Source of the DNA: Sphingomonadales bacterium | Lineage (GTDB): Bacteria; Bacteroidota; Bacteroidia; UBA7662 | NCBI GenBank assembly: GCA_016872215.1 | Contig: VHAX01000001.1 | Coordinates: forward strand, 118,004-169,175 | Reading direction: 5' to 3' | Length of the DNA: 51,172 bases | Shown: in pieces, positions 1 to 8,498 of the stretch | Numbering within the stretch: position 1 is the first letter of the stretch | Layout: each line of letters opens with the position of its first letter | Translations under genes and position numbers: made by a program | Notes under the pieces: generated by a model | The model's input: the letters and a program-made list of their open reading frames with translations, nothing else | Told to the model about the DNA's origin: nothing | The model's database searches: none

Positions 1-516
1 AAGCGTTATTTCTCAGGGGGCACGAACAGCATCCGCGCCTGGCTGGCCCGTTCGGTTGGTCCTGGTTCTTATGCAGGCTACGGCCTCAGAATCGACCAGT
101 TTGGTGAGTGCAAGCTGGAGATGAATCTCGAGGAACGCTTTTCCCTGATTGGCAAACTAAAAGGGGCTGTTTTTGTTGATGCCGGGAACATATGGACCCT
201 TCGCGACACAACCGGGGGCAAAAGTGAAATGTCCAATTTTCGATTGGATAAATTCTATAAGGAGATTGCCGTTGGAGCAGGTGGCGGGTTGCGCTACGAC
301 TTCGACTTTTTCGTGATTCGACTCGATCTCGGTGTGAAGTTGTATGACCCGGCATTTGTGTCGGGCAGGCGCTGGGTAGGTGCCCGGCTGAGCGATTCGG
401 AATGGAAACAGAGTGGGTGGACACGAGAATTGAATGGGATGCAATCTTCTTCCCGTCAAATTCCGGGCAGATACCCGTTCACGAGCCTCGTAGTGGGCAT
501 CAATTATCCGTTCTAA
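1..516 (+). CDS. BamA/TamA-family outer membrane protein (TamL-like), 3' end only
   Basis: The reading frame is open from the first base and ends at a TAA, giving about 171 C-terminal residues of a larger protein. The fragment opens with KRYFSGGTNSIRAW followed by RSVGPGSY, the conserved barrel segment of Omp85-type surface antigens; Bacteroidota TamL proteins carry a very similar sequence. It ends in alternating hydrophobic strands and a terminal Phe (VVGINYPF), the usual last beta-strand signature recognised by the BAM machine. Inferred role: outer-membrane barrel in protein or lipid insertion. BamA itself is the main alternative; the N-terminal lipobox or POTRA domains that would decide lie outside the window. 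The rplU promoter follows closely. Confidence 0.85.
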   Translation, partial: KRYFSGGTNSIRAWLARSVGPGSYAGYGLRIDQFGECKLEMNLEERFSLIGKLKGAVFVDAGNIWTLRDTTGGKSEMSNFRLDKFYKEIAVGAGGGLRYDFDFFVIRLDLGVKLYDPAFVSGRRWVGARLSDSEWKQSGWTRELNGMQSSSRQIPGRYPFTSLVVGINYPF

Positions 517-566
517 CGGCATTTTTATGTCATTCCAATCCCCTAACTACTTTGTTTATTTTTTCT

Positions 567-574
567 TACCTTTG
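567..574 (+). promoter_or_regulatory. -7 box TACCTTTG of rplU-rpmA
   Basis: Exact match to the Bacteroidota sigma factor -7 consensus TAnnTTTG. It lies 25 bases before the chosen rplU ATG, followed by an A-rich leader (TTAAAAAAATG) with no Shine-Dalgarno sequence. No convincing -33 TTG is seen at the usual spacing. Confidence 0.6.
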
Positions 575-599
575 CATCCTTAAAAAAATGATTACGGCT

Positions 600-908
600 A
601 TGATGGCGATTGTTGAAATTAAAGGGCAGCAGTTCAAGGTTCAGGAAAACCAATCCTTATATGTGCATCGTGTTGATGCTGGTGAAGGGGATTATATCGA
701 GTTTGATTCCGTTCTGCTACTGGAAAACAAATCCGGCGTTCAAGTAGGTAGACCCTATGTTTCCGGTGCCTGCGTTAAGGCACAGGTGGTTTCACACGTT
801 CAGGGCGATAAAGTTCTTGTTTTCAAAAAGAAGCGCCGCAAGGGATACCATAAAATGAATGGTCATCGCCAGCAATTCACCAAACTCAGTATTCAATCGA
901 TAGGTTAA
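600..908 (+). CDS. rplU: 50S ribosomal protein L21
   Basis: Ribosomal protein of the large subunit that binds 23S rRNA. About 102 residues, normal for L21. The start AIVEIKGQQFKV and the basic stretch KVLVFKKKRRKGYHKMNGHR are diagnostic. Three in-frame ATGs stand at 588, 600 and 603; 600 gives the usual length relative to Bacteroides-type L21 (M-x-x-IVEI), while 588 or 603 would change the N-terminus by only a few residues. It is followed 19 bases later by rpmA, the universal L21-L27 pairing, and is probably transcribed from the -7 box at 567. Confidence 0.97.
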   Translation: MMAIVEIKGQQFKVQENQSLYVHRVDAGEGDYIEFDSVLLLENKSGVQVGRPYVSGACVKAQVVSHVQGDKVLVFKKKRRKGYHKMNGHRQQFTKLSIQSIG

Positions 909-927
909 TTCAATTTGATTTTTATCC

Positions 928-1413
928 ATGGCACATAAAAAAGGGGTAGGTAGTTCCAAAAACGGAAGAGAGTCGGAAAGCAAACGACTCGGGGTAAAAA
1001 TTTTTGGGGGCCAGTCTGCACGCAGCGGAAATATCATTGTTCGCCAGCGGGGCACCAGCCACCATCCGGGTCAGAACGTGGGCATCGGAAAAGACCATAC
1101 ATTATTTGCACTTGTTGATGGTACTGTTATGTTTCGTAAGGGTGAAAAAGATCGCTCATTTGTGTCGGTGGTGCCGCGCGAGGCAACCATTGGGGCTATC
1201 CCTCGCACCTCTATGCGTCCAACCGCAATCGTTCGCGAAAGCATTCCCACTCCACCAGCAGCCGTTGCTCCTGCAACAATGGAAACGGTGGCCATCGAAA
1301 CTGCAACAGAGCCTGAAGTGGATACGGAAACCATGACACTTGCTGCAGATGAGGAATTGAGCGGAGAATCTATGGATTCAGTGTCTGAGGGCGACGAATC
1401 ATCTGATCAGTAG
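928..1413 (+). CDS. rpmA: 50S ribosomal protein L27 with long acidic C-terminal extension
   Basis: Large-subunit protein near the peptidyl-transferase centre. Residues 1-83 are canonical L27 ([16 protein letters not shown], then [20 protein letters not shown] and DGTVMFRKG). There is no cleavable N-terminal extension of the Firmicutes type. What is odd is the length: 161 residues against the usual 85 or so. Residues 84-161 form a low-complexity tail rich in Pro, Ala, Thr, Glu and Asp, ending in SEGDESSDQ. The frame is uninterrupted to the TAG, so this is not an obvious read-through artefact, though a sequencing error or a lost stop near codon 85 could create it. Second gene of the rplU operon. 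Confidence 0.95.
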   Translation: MAHKKGVGSSKNGRESESKRLGVKIFGGQSARSGNIIVRQRGTSHHPGQNVGIGKDHTLFALVDGTVMFRKGEKDRSFVSVVPREATIGAIPRTSMRPTAIVRESIPTPPAAVAPATMETVAIETATEPEVDTETMTLAADEELSGESMDSVSEGDESSDQ

Positions 1414-1590
1414 CTAAAGAAAACAGCAGTTTAATCAGAAACCGTCGACTCATTCTCTACGGCATCAGCCTACAGCATCGGTGGTTCTCGGAGTGGCTGC
1501 AATCCGTTCAATTCACATTTTCGTTCACACGGGTGTACCAAATACCCCCTTATGAACTTAGGGGAAAGTGAGATTCTGCCCGATTTTTAC

Positions 1591-2583
1591 TTAGTTGTCC
1601 CTTTTCACCAAGGTTTGGGCAAATGTCCAAAGTCGTTCCAAAGAATCGACACTCGCGTCTGGTGTAGCTATTAAAGAGGATTTGGCCTCTTGCAATAAAG
1701 CATTCATTTGACCGATCGCGAGTTGATGCACTCCTAAATGGTCGAACAATCGCTTCACTTCTCTTACTCTCAATTCTCCGGGTGGCGATGAATACCATTG
1801 AAGCAGGGCCTCTCGTGAGGCTTCATCCGCTACCTCCATGGCCCGGACCCGGAGATATGAATTCTTACCCGCATCGATGTCACCTCCAGCCTTTTTACCA
1901 AACGAATTCGGATCTCCATACACATCCAGAACATCATCCTGTATTTGGAATGCCAAACCTGCACATACTCCAAATTCATATAAGCACTGCTGCGCCGTGG
2001 CAGATGCTCCTGCCGTAATCGCTCCCATTTGCAAGGCAGCTCCCAATAAAACAGCCGTTTTGAGCCGGATCATCCGCATGTATTCGGCAGTGTCGACCCA
2101 ATCGCGGTCTGCTATATCCATATCGTACTGCTGGCCGGTGCAAACCTCATCGGCCGTGCGGTTGAATACTCCAAAAAGTTGCGCCAATTTGATGCCATCA
2201 TAGGCCTGCAAACGGGCATAGGCCGCAATCATAAGGGCATCGCCCGACAAAATAGCCGAGTTGGCACCGTGCGCCGCGACCACTGTGGGACGACCGCGTC
2301 GCAGTGGCGCCCCGTCCATGATGTCGTCATGCAAAAGGGTGAAGTTATGAAACAACTCCGTGGCCAGCGCAGCGGGCATCGCTTCAGTCACCGATCCGCC
2401 CATCACATCAGCGCCCAATAGACATAATAAAGGACGCAACCGTTTGCCCCCATGCTCGAGTGTGTATTGAATGGGTCTATATAAATGGGATGGATGTGTG
2501 GGCCATTCGATGGCAGCAATGGCCTGGTTGATTGTATTCTGCCAAACAGCGATGGAATCTGTTGAAGAGGGATGTACGGACAT
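1591..2583 (-). CDS. Polyprenyl (isoprenyl) diphosphate synthase
   Basis: Trans-isoprenyl diphosphate synthase that condenses isopentenyl diphosphate with an allylic diphosphate, supplying chains for quinones or farnesyl/geranylgeranyl products. GGKRLRP, the first Asp-rich motif HDDIMDGAPLRRG and the second one QIQDDVLDV are all present, each with the needed aspartates. About 330 residues. The frame also has ATGs at 2610 and 2619 that overlap the end of rnr; 2583 gives an N-terminus of family length and leaves 16 bases after the rnr stop. It is the last gene of the ABC-rnr-synthase run on this strand, and it converges on rpmA across 177 bases. Chain length cannot be told from sequence alone. 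Confidence 0.9.
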   Translation of the reverse strand: MSVHPSSTDSIAVWQNTINQAIAAIEWPTHPSHLYRPIQYTLEHGGKRLRPLLCLLGADVMGGSVTEAMPAALATELFHNFTLLHDDIMDGAPLRRGRPTVVAAHGANSAILSGDALMIAAYARLQAYDGIKLAQLFGVFNRTADEVCTGQQYDMDIADRDWVDTAEYMRMIRLKTAVLLGAALQMGAITAGASATAQQCLYEFGVCAGLAFQIQDDVLDVYGDPNSFGKKAGGDIDAGKNSYLRVRAMEVADEASREALLQWYSSPPGELRVREVKRLFDHLGVHQLAIGQMNALLQEAKSSLIATPDASVDSLERLWTFAQTLVKRDN

Positions 2584-2599
2584 ATTAATAGCTGTCTGA

Positions 2600-4795
2600 T
2601 TAGCAGTCATTAGGGTCATCGGGCAAGTATTCCAGATCGACCTGTCGGCTGCGAATATCGGCCTTTTTCAACAAGACCCGTACCCCATCACCCAGACGTA
2701 ATTTGCGCCGGCTTCGCTGCAAGCACACACAAAATTCCCGTTCGTTGAAAAAGTAATGGTCGTCGATCATGGTGTTGAATCGAACCAAACCTTCACCCCG
2801 ACTCAACTGCAGAGTCACGAAAAATCCGAATTCCTGTATACCACTGATCCATCCCTCCAGCACCTTTCCAGTCATACCCTCCAGCATCTCTATTTGTTTG
2901 ATGCGGACTGATGTTCGTTCGGCCTGCACAGCCGCCCTTTCACGATCGCTGCTGTGCACACAATCGACCTCAACCGCCTGTATCGACATTGGCGGTTTTC
3001 CGTCGAGAATGTCCTGAAGTTGGCGGTGAACCATCAGGTCTGGATACCGGCGGATGGGCGATGTAAAATGGGTGTAGTGTGTGAATGCGAGTCCGTAGTG
3101 ACCGATGTTCTGAGCCGTATAGCGGGCCTTGGCCATTGATCGGATCGCCATCGACTCAACCACACCCGCCTCAGGTTTACCCTCAAGCTGATCCATAAGG
3201 GCATTCAGGGACGCCGAAATCTGCTCCCTGCTCCCCGTACGAATCTTGTAGCCGAACAAAGCAGAAAACCGGGCGAAATTCTCTAAACGAACCGGATCGG
3301 GTTGGTCGTGTACCCGATAGGCAATGGCATTCTTATACCGTCCAAGCCTTTGTTTGGACATAAAGGCAGATACTTTTCGGTTAGCGAGCAACATACATTC
3401 TTCGATGAGGCTGTGGGACTGTAAATGGGGCTTCACGTAAACAGCGGATGGCTTGCCGTTATCGTCGAATTCGAATCGAAGCTCTTCCGACTCAAATCGC
3501 ATCGAACCCATCGCAAACCTTTGAGATTTCAAGGCCAATGCAATCCGGTTCACATTCAAAATCAATTCAACCCAATCGATGTTCGGTCCCTCATTTTCTG
3601 ATCGGTTCATCACTATTACCTCCTCTGCCTGTTCATAGGTCAGGCGCTTGCGCGACCGAATGATGGTGCGTCCGTACCATTCGGAGTGTACAATAGCCTG
3701 TTCATCTATTTCAAACACAGCGCTGAATGTGAGTTTATCCTCATCGGGCCGTAATGAACAAACCAAATTGCTTAATTGCTCTGGCATCATGGGAAAAACA
3801 CGGTCAACCAGATATACCGACGTGGCCCGTTCACGTGCCTCACGGTCGAGTGCTCCACCCGCCTGCACATAATGCGATACGTCCGCGATGTGAACGCCCA
3901 ACTCCCATCTGCCTTCCGTGAGTTTCCTAAGCGAAAGCGCGTCATCGAAATCACGTGCGTCGACTGGGTCTATAGTGATGGTGGGTATCTGTCTGAAATC
4001 CCGTCTACCTGCTGCTTCCTTTTCACCGGGTTCGGGTGAGAATGCCTGAGCCTCGTTGAGTGCCTCACGGCTGAACCCAAGTGGAAAACCAAACTCTGCA
4101 GCGATGGCCTGCATTTCGGTATCATTGTCACCCGGAACACCCAGTATTTCACGTAATTCCGCGCAGGGGGTCGACTGCCCTGCCGGCCAGTCAACCACCT
4201 CGATCACGACTTTTTTGCCCTCATCGGCTGTCGACCGGGGGGGGGCCATCATTCGAAAATTCAGGAGATATCCGGGCAGGTCCACAGCCACCCGCCACGA
4301 CTCTGCCTGTCGTCTGAGTATACCCACATAATATCGCCTGGTTCGTTCGAGGACCTCTACGACCTCCACCTTCGGCCGACCACGCGGGGGCATTTTTCGA
4401 GGTAGGCGCACACGCACTTTATCGTCGGGGAGCACCCCCTGCAAGCGATCCTCATTCACTCTAAGGTCCTCGCCCCCATCGGTCCTGCGCAAAAAAACCG
4501 ATCCGCCGGTGGTGAACTGAAGCCAACCTTCAATGCCTTTGGTATTTGCGCCTCCAATGGCCTTCGTACGCAAACGGTATTGTCCGCGCACCACTTCCTC
4601 AAGCACTCTTTGCGTGCTGAGCTTGTCGATTGCCTCTTTTACCAGCAGTCGCTCCATCGGATCTGTTACGCCCAACCTCAATGAAATTTGTCGCAGATTC
4701 AGCGTTTGGTTACCCTTTTCTTCCCGCATCAACCGAGTTACGGCATCGGAATAGGTCTGAAATCTCCGGCTGCGTTCGGTGCTCTTTTTACTCAT
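2600..4795 (-). CDS. rnr: Ribonuclease R (RNB-family exoribonuclease)
   Basis: Processive 3'-5' exoribonuclease that degrades structured RNA. 731 residues. The order is N-terminal winged-helix region, cold-shock/OB segments, the RNB catalytic core with TITIDPVDARDFDDALS (the Asp cluster that binds magnesium) and HYTHFTSPIRRYPDL, then a C-terminal S1 domain (EGWISGIQEFGFFVTL). ATG start at 4795, ten bases after the upstream ABC stop, so probably co-transcribed. A run of nine G on the plus strand (4237-4245, nine C in the coding strand at about codon 183) sits inside the gene; the frame is intact here. RNase II is less likely because of the length and the S1 end. Confidence 0.95.
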   Translation of the reverse strand: MSKKSTERSRRFQTYSDAVTRLMREEKGNQTLNLRQISLRLGVTDPMERLLVKEAIDKLSTQRVLEEVVRGQYRLRTKAIGGANTKGIEGWLQFTTGGSVFLRRTDGGEDLRVNEDRLQGVLPDDKVRVRLPRKMPPRGRPKVEVVEVLERTRRYYVGILRRQAESWRVAVDLPGYLLNFRMMAPPRSTADEGKKVVIEVVDWPAGQSTPCAELREILGVPGDNDTEMQAIAAEFGFPLGFSREALNEAQAFSPEPGEKEAAGRRDFRQIPTITIDPVDARDFDDALSLRKLTEGRWELGVHIADVSHYVQAGGALDREARERATSVYLVDRVFPMMPEQLSNLVCSLRPDEDKLTFSAVFEIDEQAIVHSEWYGRTIIRSRKRLTYEQAEEVIVMNRSENEGPNIDWVELILNVNRIALALKSQRFAMGSMRFESEELRFEFDDNGKPSAVYVKPHLQSHSLIEECMLLANRKVSAFMSKQRLGRYKNAIAYRVHDQPDPVRLENFARFSALFGYKIRTGSREQISASLNALMDQLEGKPEAGVVESMAIRSMAKARYTAQNIGHYGLAFTHYTHFTSPIRRYPDLMVHRQLQDILDGKPPMSIQAVEVDCVHSSDRERAAVQAERTSVRIKQIEMLEGMTGKVLEGWISGIQEFGFFVTLQLSRGEGLVRFNTMIDDHYFFNEREFCVCLQRSRRKLRLGDGVRVLLKKADIRSRQVDLEYLPDDPNDC

Positions 4796-4805
4796 TTCTT
4801 GGGAT

Positions 4806-6545
4806 TTATGCAGATTTATTGACCTGTTTGTTCGTCGACTCCAACAACAAGCGTGTGTAGGGATGTTCGGGATTTGCGTATAAATCAGTTGCTTTCTTCA
4901 TCTCAACAATCCGACCCTGGTGCAAAACCGCAATTTCATCCGACATGTGGTAGACCACCGATAAATCATGTGAAATGAACAGATATGTGAGATTCAGCGT
5001 ATCCTGAAGCGATTTAAGTAAATTCAAAACCTGAGCCTGCACCGACACATCGAGCGAAGAAACAGACTCATCGCACACCAGAAGCCGGGGTTCTGCGGCG
5101 AGTGCCCGTGCAATCACAACCCTTTGTCGCTGTCCCCCGCTCAGCTGCGTCGGATAACGATGGACAAATTCCTCATCTATGCCCACCGATTGGAGGAGTT
5201 CCCCAACTCGTCCTTTGATGGCGTTCGGCGGACGAAGGCGGTGCACCTGCACCACTTCCGACAAAATTTCACCGATTTTCTGGGACGGATTCAGGCTGCT
5301 GTAGGGGTCCTGAAAGATCATTTGAACCTGACGCGCCCTGTGTAGATGTTGGGCACGTATGGGATGGTATGGCTGACCATTCAGCCGAATTTCGCCATCC
5401 CATTGGGGTATCAGTCCCACCAAAACACGCGACAGGGTACTTTTGCCCGAACCCGATTCCCCAACCAATCCAAGTGTGCGTCCCTTCATAATGCTGAGGT
5501 CGATCGATTCCAGCACTATGCGATACGTTCTGGCGCCAAAAACGGGACTGGGAAGCGGATATCGGACTGTCAGTCGATTTATCTCCAACATCAAAGGTGA
5601 CTCCCCATTCAGCCCGGGTCTTTTCGGTGATAATTGGGGGGTCGATAAAATACCGTCGTCAGTCAATACAGCGAGTGCCGTTCCCTTTTTGGACGGATCG
5701 AGGCGACTGGCTAAAAGTGCGCTCGTATAATGTGACCTGGGCAACCGCAAAACCTCTTTTGCCGGACCATATTCCATAGTTTTGCCCTTGCGGAGCACCA
5801 GAATATCATCGGCCATACGGTCTACCAGGCCAAGGTCGTGACTGATCAGAAGCATACTGAGCCCTCTGGAACGCACCAACCGGTTCAGCAATAAGAGTAA
5901 TGACGCCTGCACCCGAGCATCCAGCGCAGTCGTGGGCTCATCTGCAATCATTAGCCGGGGATTGCCCACCAAAGCCATGGCCAGCATCAGTCGTTGTCTT
6001 TGTCCACCACTCAACTGATGCGGGTAACTATTGAGTATTCGATCTGTCTCGGTTAGCTCAACCTCTTCTAGCAGTCGACCTACATCAAAGCTTTCGGATC
6101 CGCTCCCGCCCTGTTCCGGATGGGTTGATTGAATCGACTTCATCACCAGAACCCTCTCCATAATTTGCCTGCCGCATTTCATAGTTGGATTGAGGGCGGT
6201 CATTGGCTCCTGAAAGACCATTGACATAGAACGGGCACGCAAAAGCCTGCGCCTCTCCGCGTCCATTCCCAGTAATTCCACCGTATCTGCCTCCTTTCGC
6301 GCATTATTTTCAGACAAAGTACCTACTCCTACATTCCATTCCATGCGGCCCGAAGTGACCCGGGCAGACGGTGGTAACAATCCCATTACAGCAAGGGAGG
6401 TTAGGGATTTGCCCGAACCCGACTCCCCAACTATGGCCAAAATCGAGCCGCAATCAAGTTGCAGGCTTAGATCATGGAGAACGCTTTTTTTTTCGGAATT
6501 CTGCTCAAATTCAATACCGAGGCCTTCAACACACAATAATTTCAA
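4806..6545 (-). CDS. Dipeptide/oligopeptide-type ABC transporter, two ATP-binding domains fused
   Basis: 579 residues with two complete ABC ATPases in tandem, like a DppD-DppF fusion. Each half has a Walker A GESGSGKS, a signature LSGGQRQR and a Walker B (LMIADEPTTALD and LLVCDESVSSLD). The region after the first ATPase resembles the oligopeptide/dipeptide C-terminal extension. It should energise uptake of peptides or nickel, but no permease or binding protein lies in the window. The only plausible start is a TTG at 6545; no in-frame ATG precedes the first ATPase. A nine-A tract falls in codons 17-20 (plus-strand T run at 6485-6493). First gene of the run leading to rnr and the isoprenyl synthase. 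Confidence 0.92.
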   Translation of the reverse strand: MKLLCVEGLGIEFEQNSEKKSVLHDLSLQLDCGSILAIVGESGSGKSLTSLAVMGLLPPSARVTSGRMEWNVGVGTLSENNARKEADTVELLGMDAERRRLLRARSMSMVFQEPMTALNPTMKCGRQIMERVLVMKSIQSTHPEQGGSGSESFDVGRLLEEVELTETDRILNSYPHQLSGGQRQRLMLAMALVGNPRLMIADEPTTALDARVQASLLLLLNRLVRSRGLSMLLISHDLGLVDRMADDILVLRKGKTMEYGPAKEVLRLPRSHYTSALLASRLDPSKKGTALAVLTDDGILSTPQLSPKRPGLNGESPLMLEINRLTVRYPLPSPVFGARTYRIVLESIDLSIMKGRTLGLVGESGSGKSTLSRVLVGLIPQWDGEIRLNGQPYHPIRAQHLHRARQVQMIFQDPYSSLNPSQKIGEILSEVVQVHRLRPPNAIKGRVGELLQSVGIDEEFVHRYPTQLSGGQRQRVVIARALAAEPRLLVCDESVSSLDVSVQAQVLNLLKSLQDTLNLTYLFISHDLSVVYHMSDEIAVLHQGRIVEMKKATDLYANPEHPYTRLLLESTNKQVNKSA

Positions 6546-6617
6546 AATTCCGTCATTTATTTCTGTGCATAAAAATAGTAAATGCTTCTCTTTCTATGAG
6601 AAAAGAAAAGTAAACCC

Positions 6618-6625
6618 TAATTTTG
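6618..6625 (+). promoter_or_regulatory. -7 box TAATTTTG of the coiled-coil gene
   Basis: Exact TAnnTTTG match, 19 bases before the ATG at 6645, followed by an A/T-rich leader (AAATTTTAAAAAAATG). No clear -33 element. Confidence 0.6.
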
Positions 6626-6644
6626 CTTCATAAATTTTAAAAAA

Positions 6645-7544
6645 ATGCAAAACGAGTCATCATCAAATCGTAATAAACTAGGACTGGTTCTTATCCTTCT
6701 TTTACTCTTCGGTTCATTAGGCGTTTTGTACAGCATCTGGAACAAAAACCGGGAGTTGAAGGAAGAGTCTCAACGTCTTCTTTTGGAGAAAGAGGTTCAA
6801 ATTCAACAGGCAATTGGAGAGATCAATACCTTTAAAGGCCAAAATGCTCAGCTCGATTCATTGGTGAAAGTCGCAGAAGAGTCGCTCATCGCCAAAAGTG
6901 CGTCGCTCGATAGTATGCTGGCTGTCAATCGAATTACGGAAAGTCAACTGAAGAAATTCAAGGAAGAAAATAAACAACTGAATTATTACAAAAAATTATA
7001 CCTGAAGCAAATAGACTCTCTCATACAAGCCAACCAGCTACTCATTGAGGAAAATAACGGATTAAAACAAGATATTAGTATGGAGAGAATAACCTCAGAA
7101 CGACTCAGGGACGACAACGCAAGTCTTTCAAATAAAGTGGCTTTAGGATCCATGCTACGTCTGAAATCGGTTAGTCTTGGCGGTGTTCGTATGAGCGGCA
7201 CCAAGGAAAAATCCATATCCAAGGCATCCAAAGTTGAGAAACTCAAAATCTGTATAATCCTTATGGAGAATGCGCTGGCCAAAAAAGGAAATAGAGTCGT
7301 TTATCTCCGCATTTTTGATCCAAAGGGTGCATTAATGCAGATAGATGGGACCGGTTCCGGATCAACTACCCTGCAGGGAAAAGAGTTTCAATACACTGCG
7401 CTGGCGCCTGTCGATTATAATCAGGAGGACACACCCCTGTGTATTTATTGGAATAAGGGAGGACGTTTCGTTTCAGGTTCTTACAAGGCTGAGGTTTATT
7501 GCGACGGCTCATTGATTGGGAATACAACCCTATCACTAAAATAG
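6645..7544 (+). CDS. Membrane-anchored coiled-coil protein of unknown function
   Basis: I do not recognise a named family. 299 residues. A short polar N-terminus is followed by one transmembrane helix (about residues 12-32, LGLVLILLLLFGSLGVLYSI) and then a long heptad-like, Glu/Lys/Leu-rich region (about 35-165), predicted coiled coil. The last 120 residues look like a compact beta-rich domain (VVYLRIFDPKGALM, FVSGSYKAEVYCDGSLIG). Topology would put the coiled coil and the C-terminal domain outside the cytoplasm if the N-terminus stays inside. It has its own -7 box and stands alone between an oppositely oriented ABC gene and a convergent transglutaminase-like gene. Similar coiled-coil proteins are often mislabelled SMC-like. 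Confidence 0.85.
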   Translation: MQNESSSNRNKLGLVLILLLLFGSLGVLYSIWNKNRELKEESQRLLLEKEVQIQQAIGEINTFKGQNAQLDSLVKVAEESLIAKSASLDSMLAVNRITESQLKKFKEENKQLNYYKKLYLKQIDSLIQANQLLIEENNGLKQDISMERITSERLRDDNASLSNKVALGSMLRLKSVSLGGVRMSGTKEKSISKASKVEKLKICIILMENALAKKGNRVVYLRIFDPKGALMQIDGTGSGSTTLQGKEFQYTALAPVDYNQEDTPLCIYWNKGGRFVSGSYKAEVYCDGSLIGNTTLSLK

Positions 7545-7565
7545 ATTACGCCTAAACCGGTTTCG

Positions 7566-8480
7566 TCAAACTTGCTTGCCTTTTCCGATCATTTCAGCGA
7601 GCAACTTGATTTCAGTGGTTTTGTGAAACTCTTCCGCATCCCGGTAGGATGACTCTAGGTTGGCACACAACCTCAATAGTATTTCGGTGTGGGTACAAGC
7701 CCTATAATATTGTTCACCCGGCTCTACCTGAACCATTTTCAGAAACTGGTCGACATCCCTTTTTCCGAACACTGAGCCCATGTTGAATGCATTGATGTAA
7801 AATAATGGCTTACGGGAGTCGGTGGGCTGAACCCTTTCCTTTTTTATGTGGCCTGCATACGACTCCTGTTCGAGATATGCTAGTACAAAATGCTGGGGAA
7901 GATTTACTCCATACACTGGCAAACCCAGCATTTGAGCCACGAGCATGTACACCAATCCGACCATCAACGGGTTACCTCTCCGCGTTTCGAGCACCTTATT
8001 GATAAAGTTGTTGTTTGGATTCAAATATTCATCCGTATTGCCCCTGAATTTATGTACCCTAAACAACAAATGGTTGAGGTGGCGCACTTGTTCAAGGGCC
8101 GTCATTTGTTCGTTCAATCCCATCCAGGCCTCGATTCGAATAGTCTGCAATGTCTGTCGAACCGCCTGTTCATCCAAATTGGGGTATTGATACCGGGCGA
8201 TGATACACAAAGCTAAAAGCAGATCAGATCGGTCACCCTCCAGCCAGGCCTGTAAATTCCGCTGTATATTGTTCCATTGAAGCCTGTGTATGACTTTTTC
8301 CAGGCTGCGCCGTTCGTTCACCTCGTCGGCCCGGATCCACAACTCCTCCAGTTGGACGACTACATCGATACCCATGGCATCCAAATCCTGTTGTACCCGC
8401 TGATGGATTTCGGGGTCGGGATCATCCAAAAGGGAAACCATAGCGCGCAGGCGCTCGTCGCTGTAGGTACTTTCCGTCAC
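7566..8480 (-). CDS. Transglutaminase-like (SirB1-type) superfamily protein
   Basis: 304 residues. The middle part matches the SirB1/Transglut_core2 family: RGNPLMVGLVYMLVAQMLGL followed by PVYGVNLPQHFVLAYLE. The Cys of a true transglutaminase triad is not obvious, as is common in this family, so enzymatic activity is doubtful. The N-terminal 100 residues are helical and charged. Only a GTG start (8480) is available before the conserved part. It lies 18 bases after topA on the same strand and is probably co-transcribed with it. The molecular role is not known to me. Confidence 0.82.
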   Translation of the reverse strand: MTESTYSDERLRAMVSLLDDPDPEIHQRVQQDLDAMGIDVVVQLEELWIRADEVNERRSLEKVIHRLQWNNIQRNLQAWLEGDRSDLLLALCIIARYQYPNLDEQAVRQTLQTIRIEAWMGLNEQMTALEQVRHLNHLLFRVHKFRGNTDEYLNPNNNFINKVLETRRGNPLMVGLVYMLVAQMLGLPVYGVNLPQHFVLAYLEQESYAGHIKKERVQPTDSRKPLFYINAFNMGSVFGKRDVDQFLKMVQVEPGEQYYRACTHTEILLRLCANLESSYRDAEEFHKTTEIKLLAEMIGKGKQV

Positions 8481-8498
8481 GACGATAAAAATACGTAA

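Noticed and set aside
402-599. A longer rplU frame starting inside the barrel gene
   Set aside because: L21 homologues start at MxxIVEI; the extra residues are out of frame with the barrel gene and cross the promoter.
1406-1570. A roughly 54-codon plus-strand frame between rpmA and the isoprenyl synthase
   Set aside because: It has no start codon near its beginning, no promoter and no recognisable sequence; it reads as chance openness in a convergent gap.
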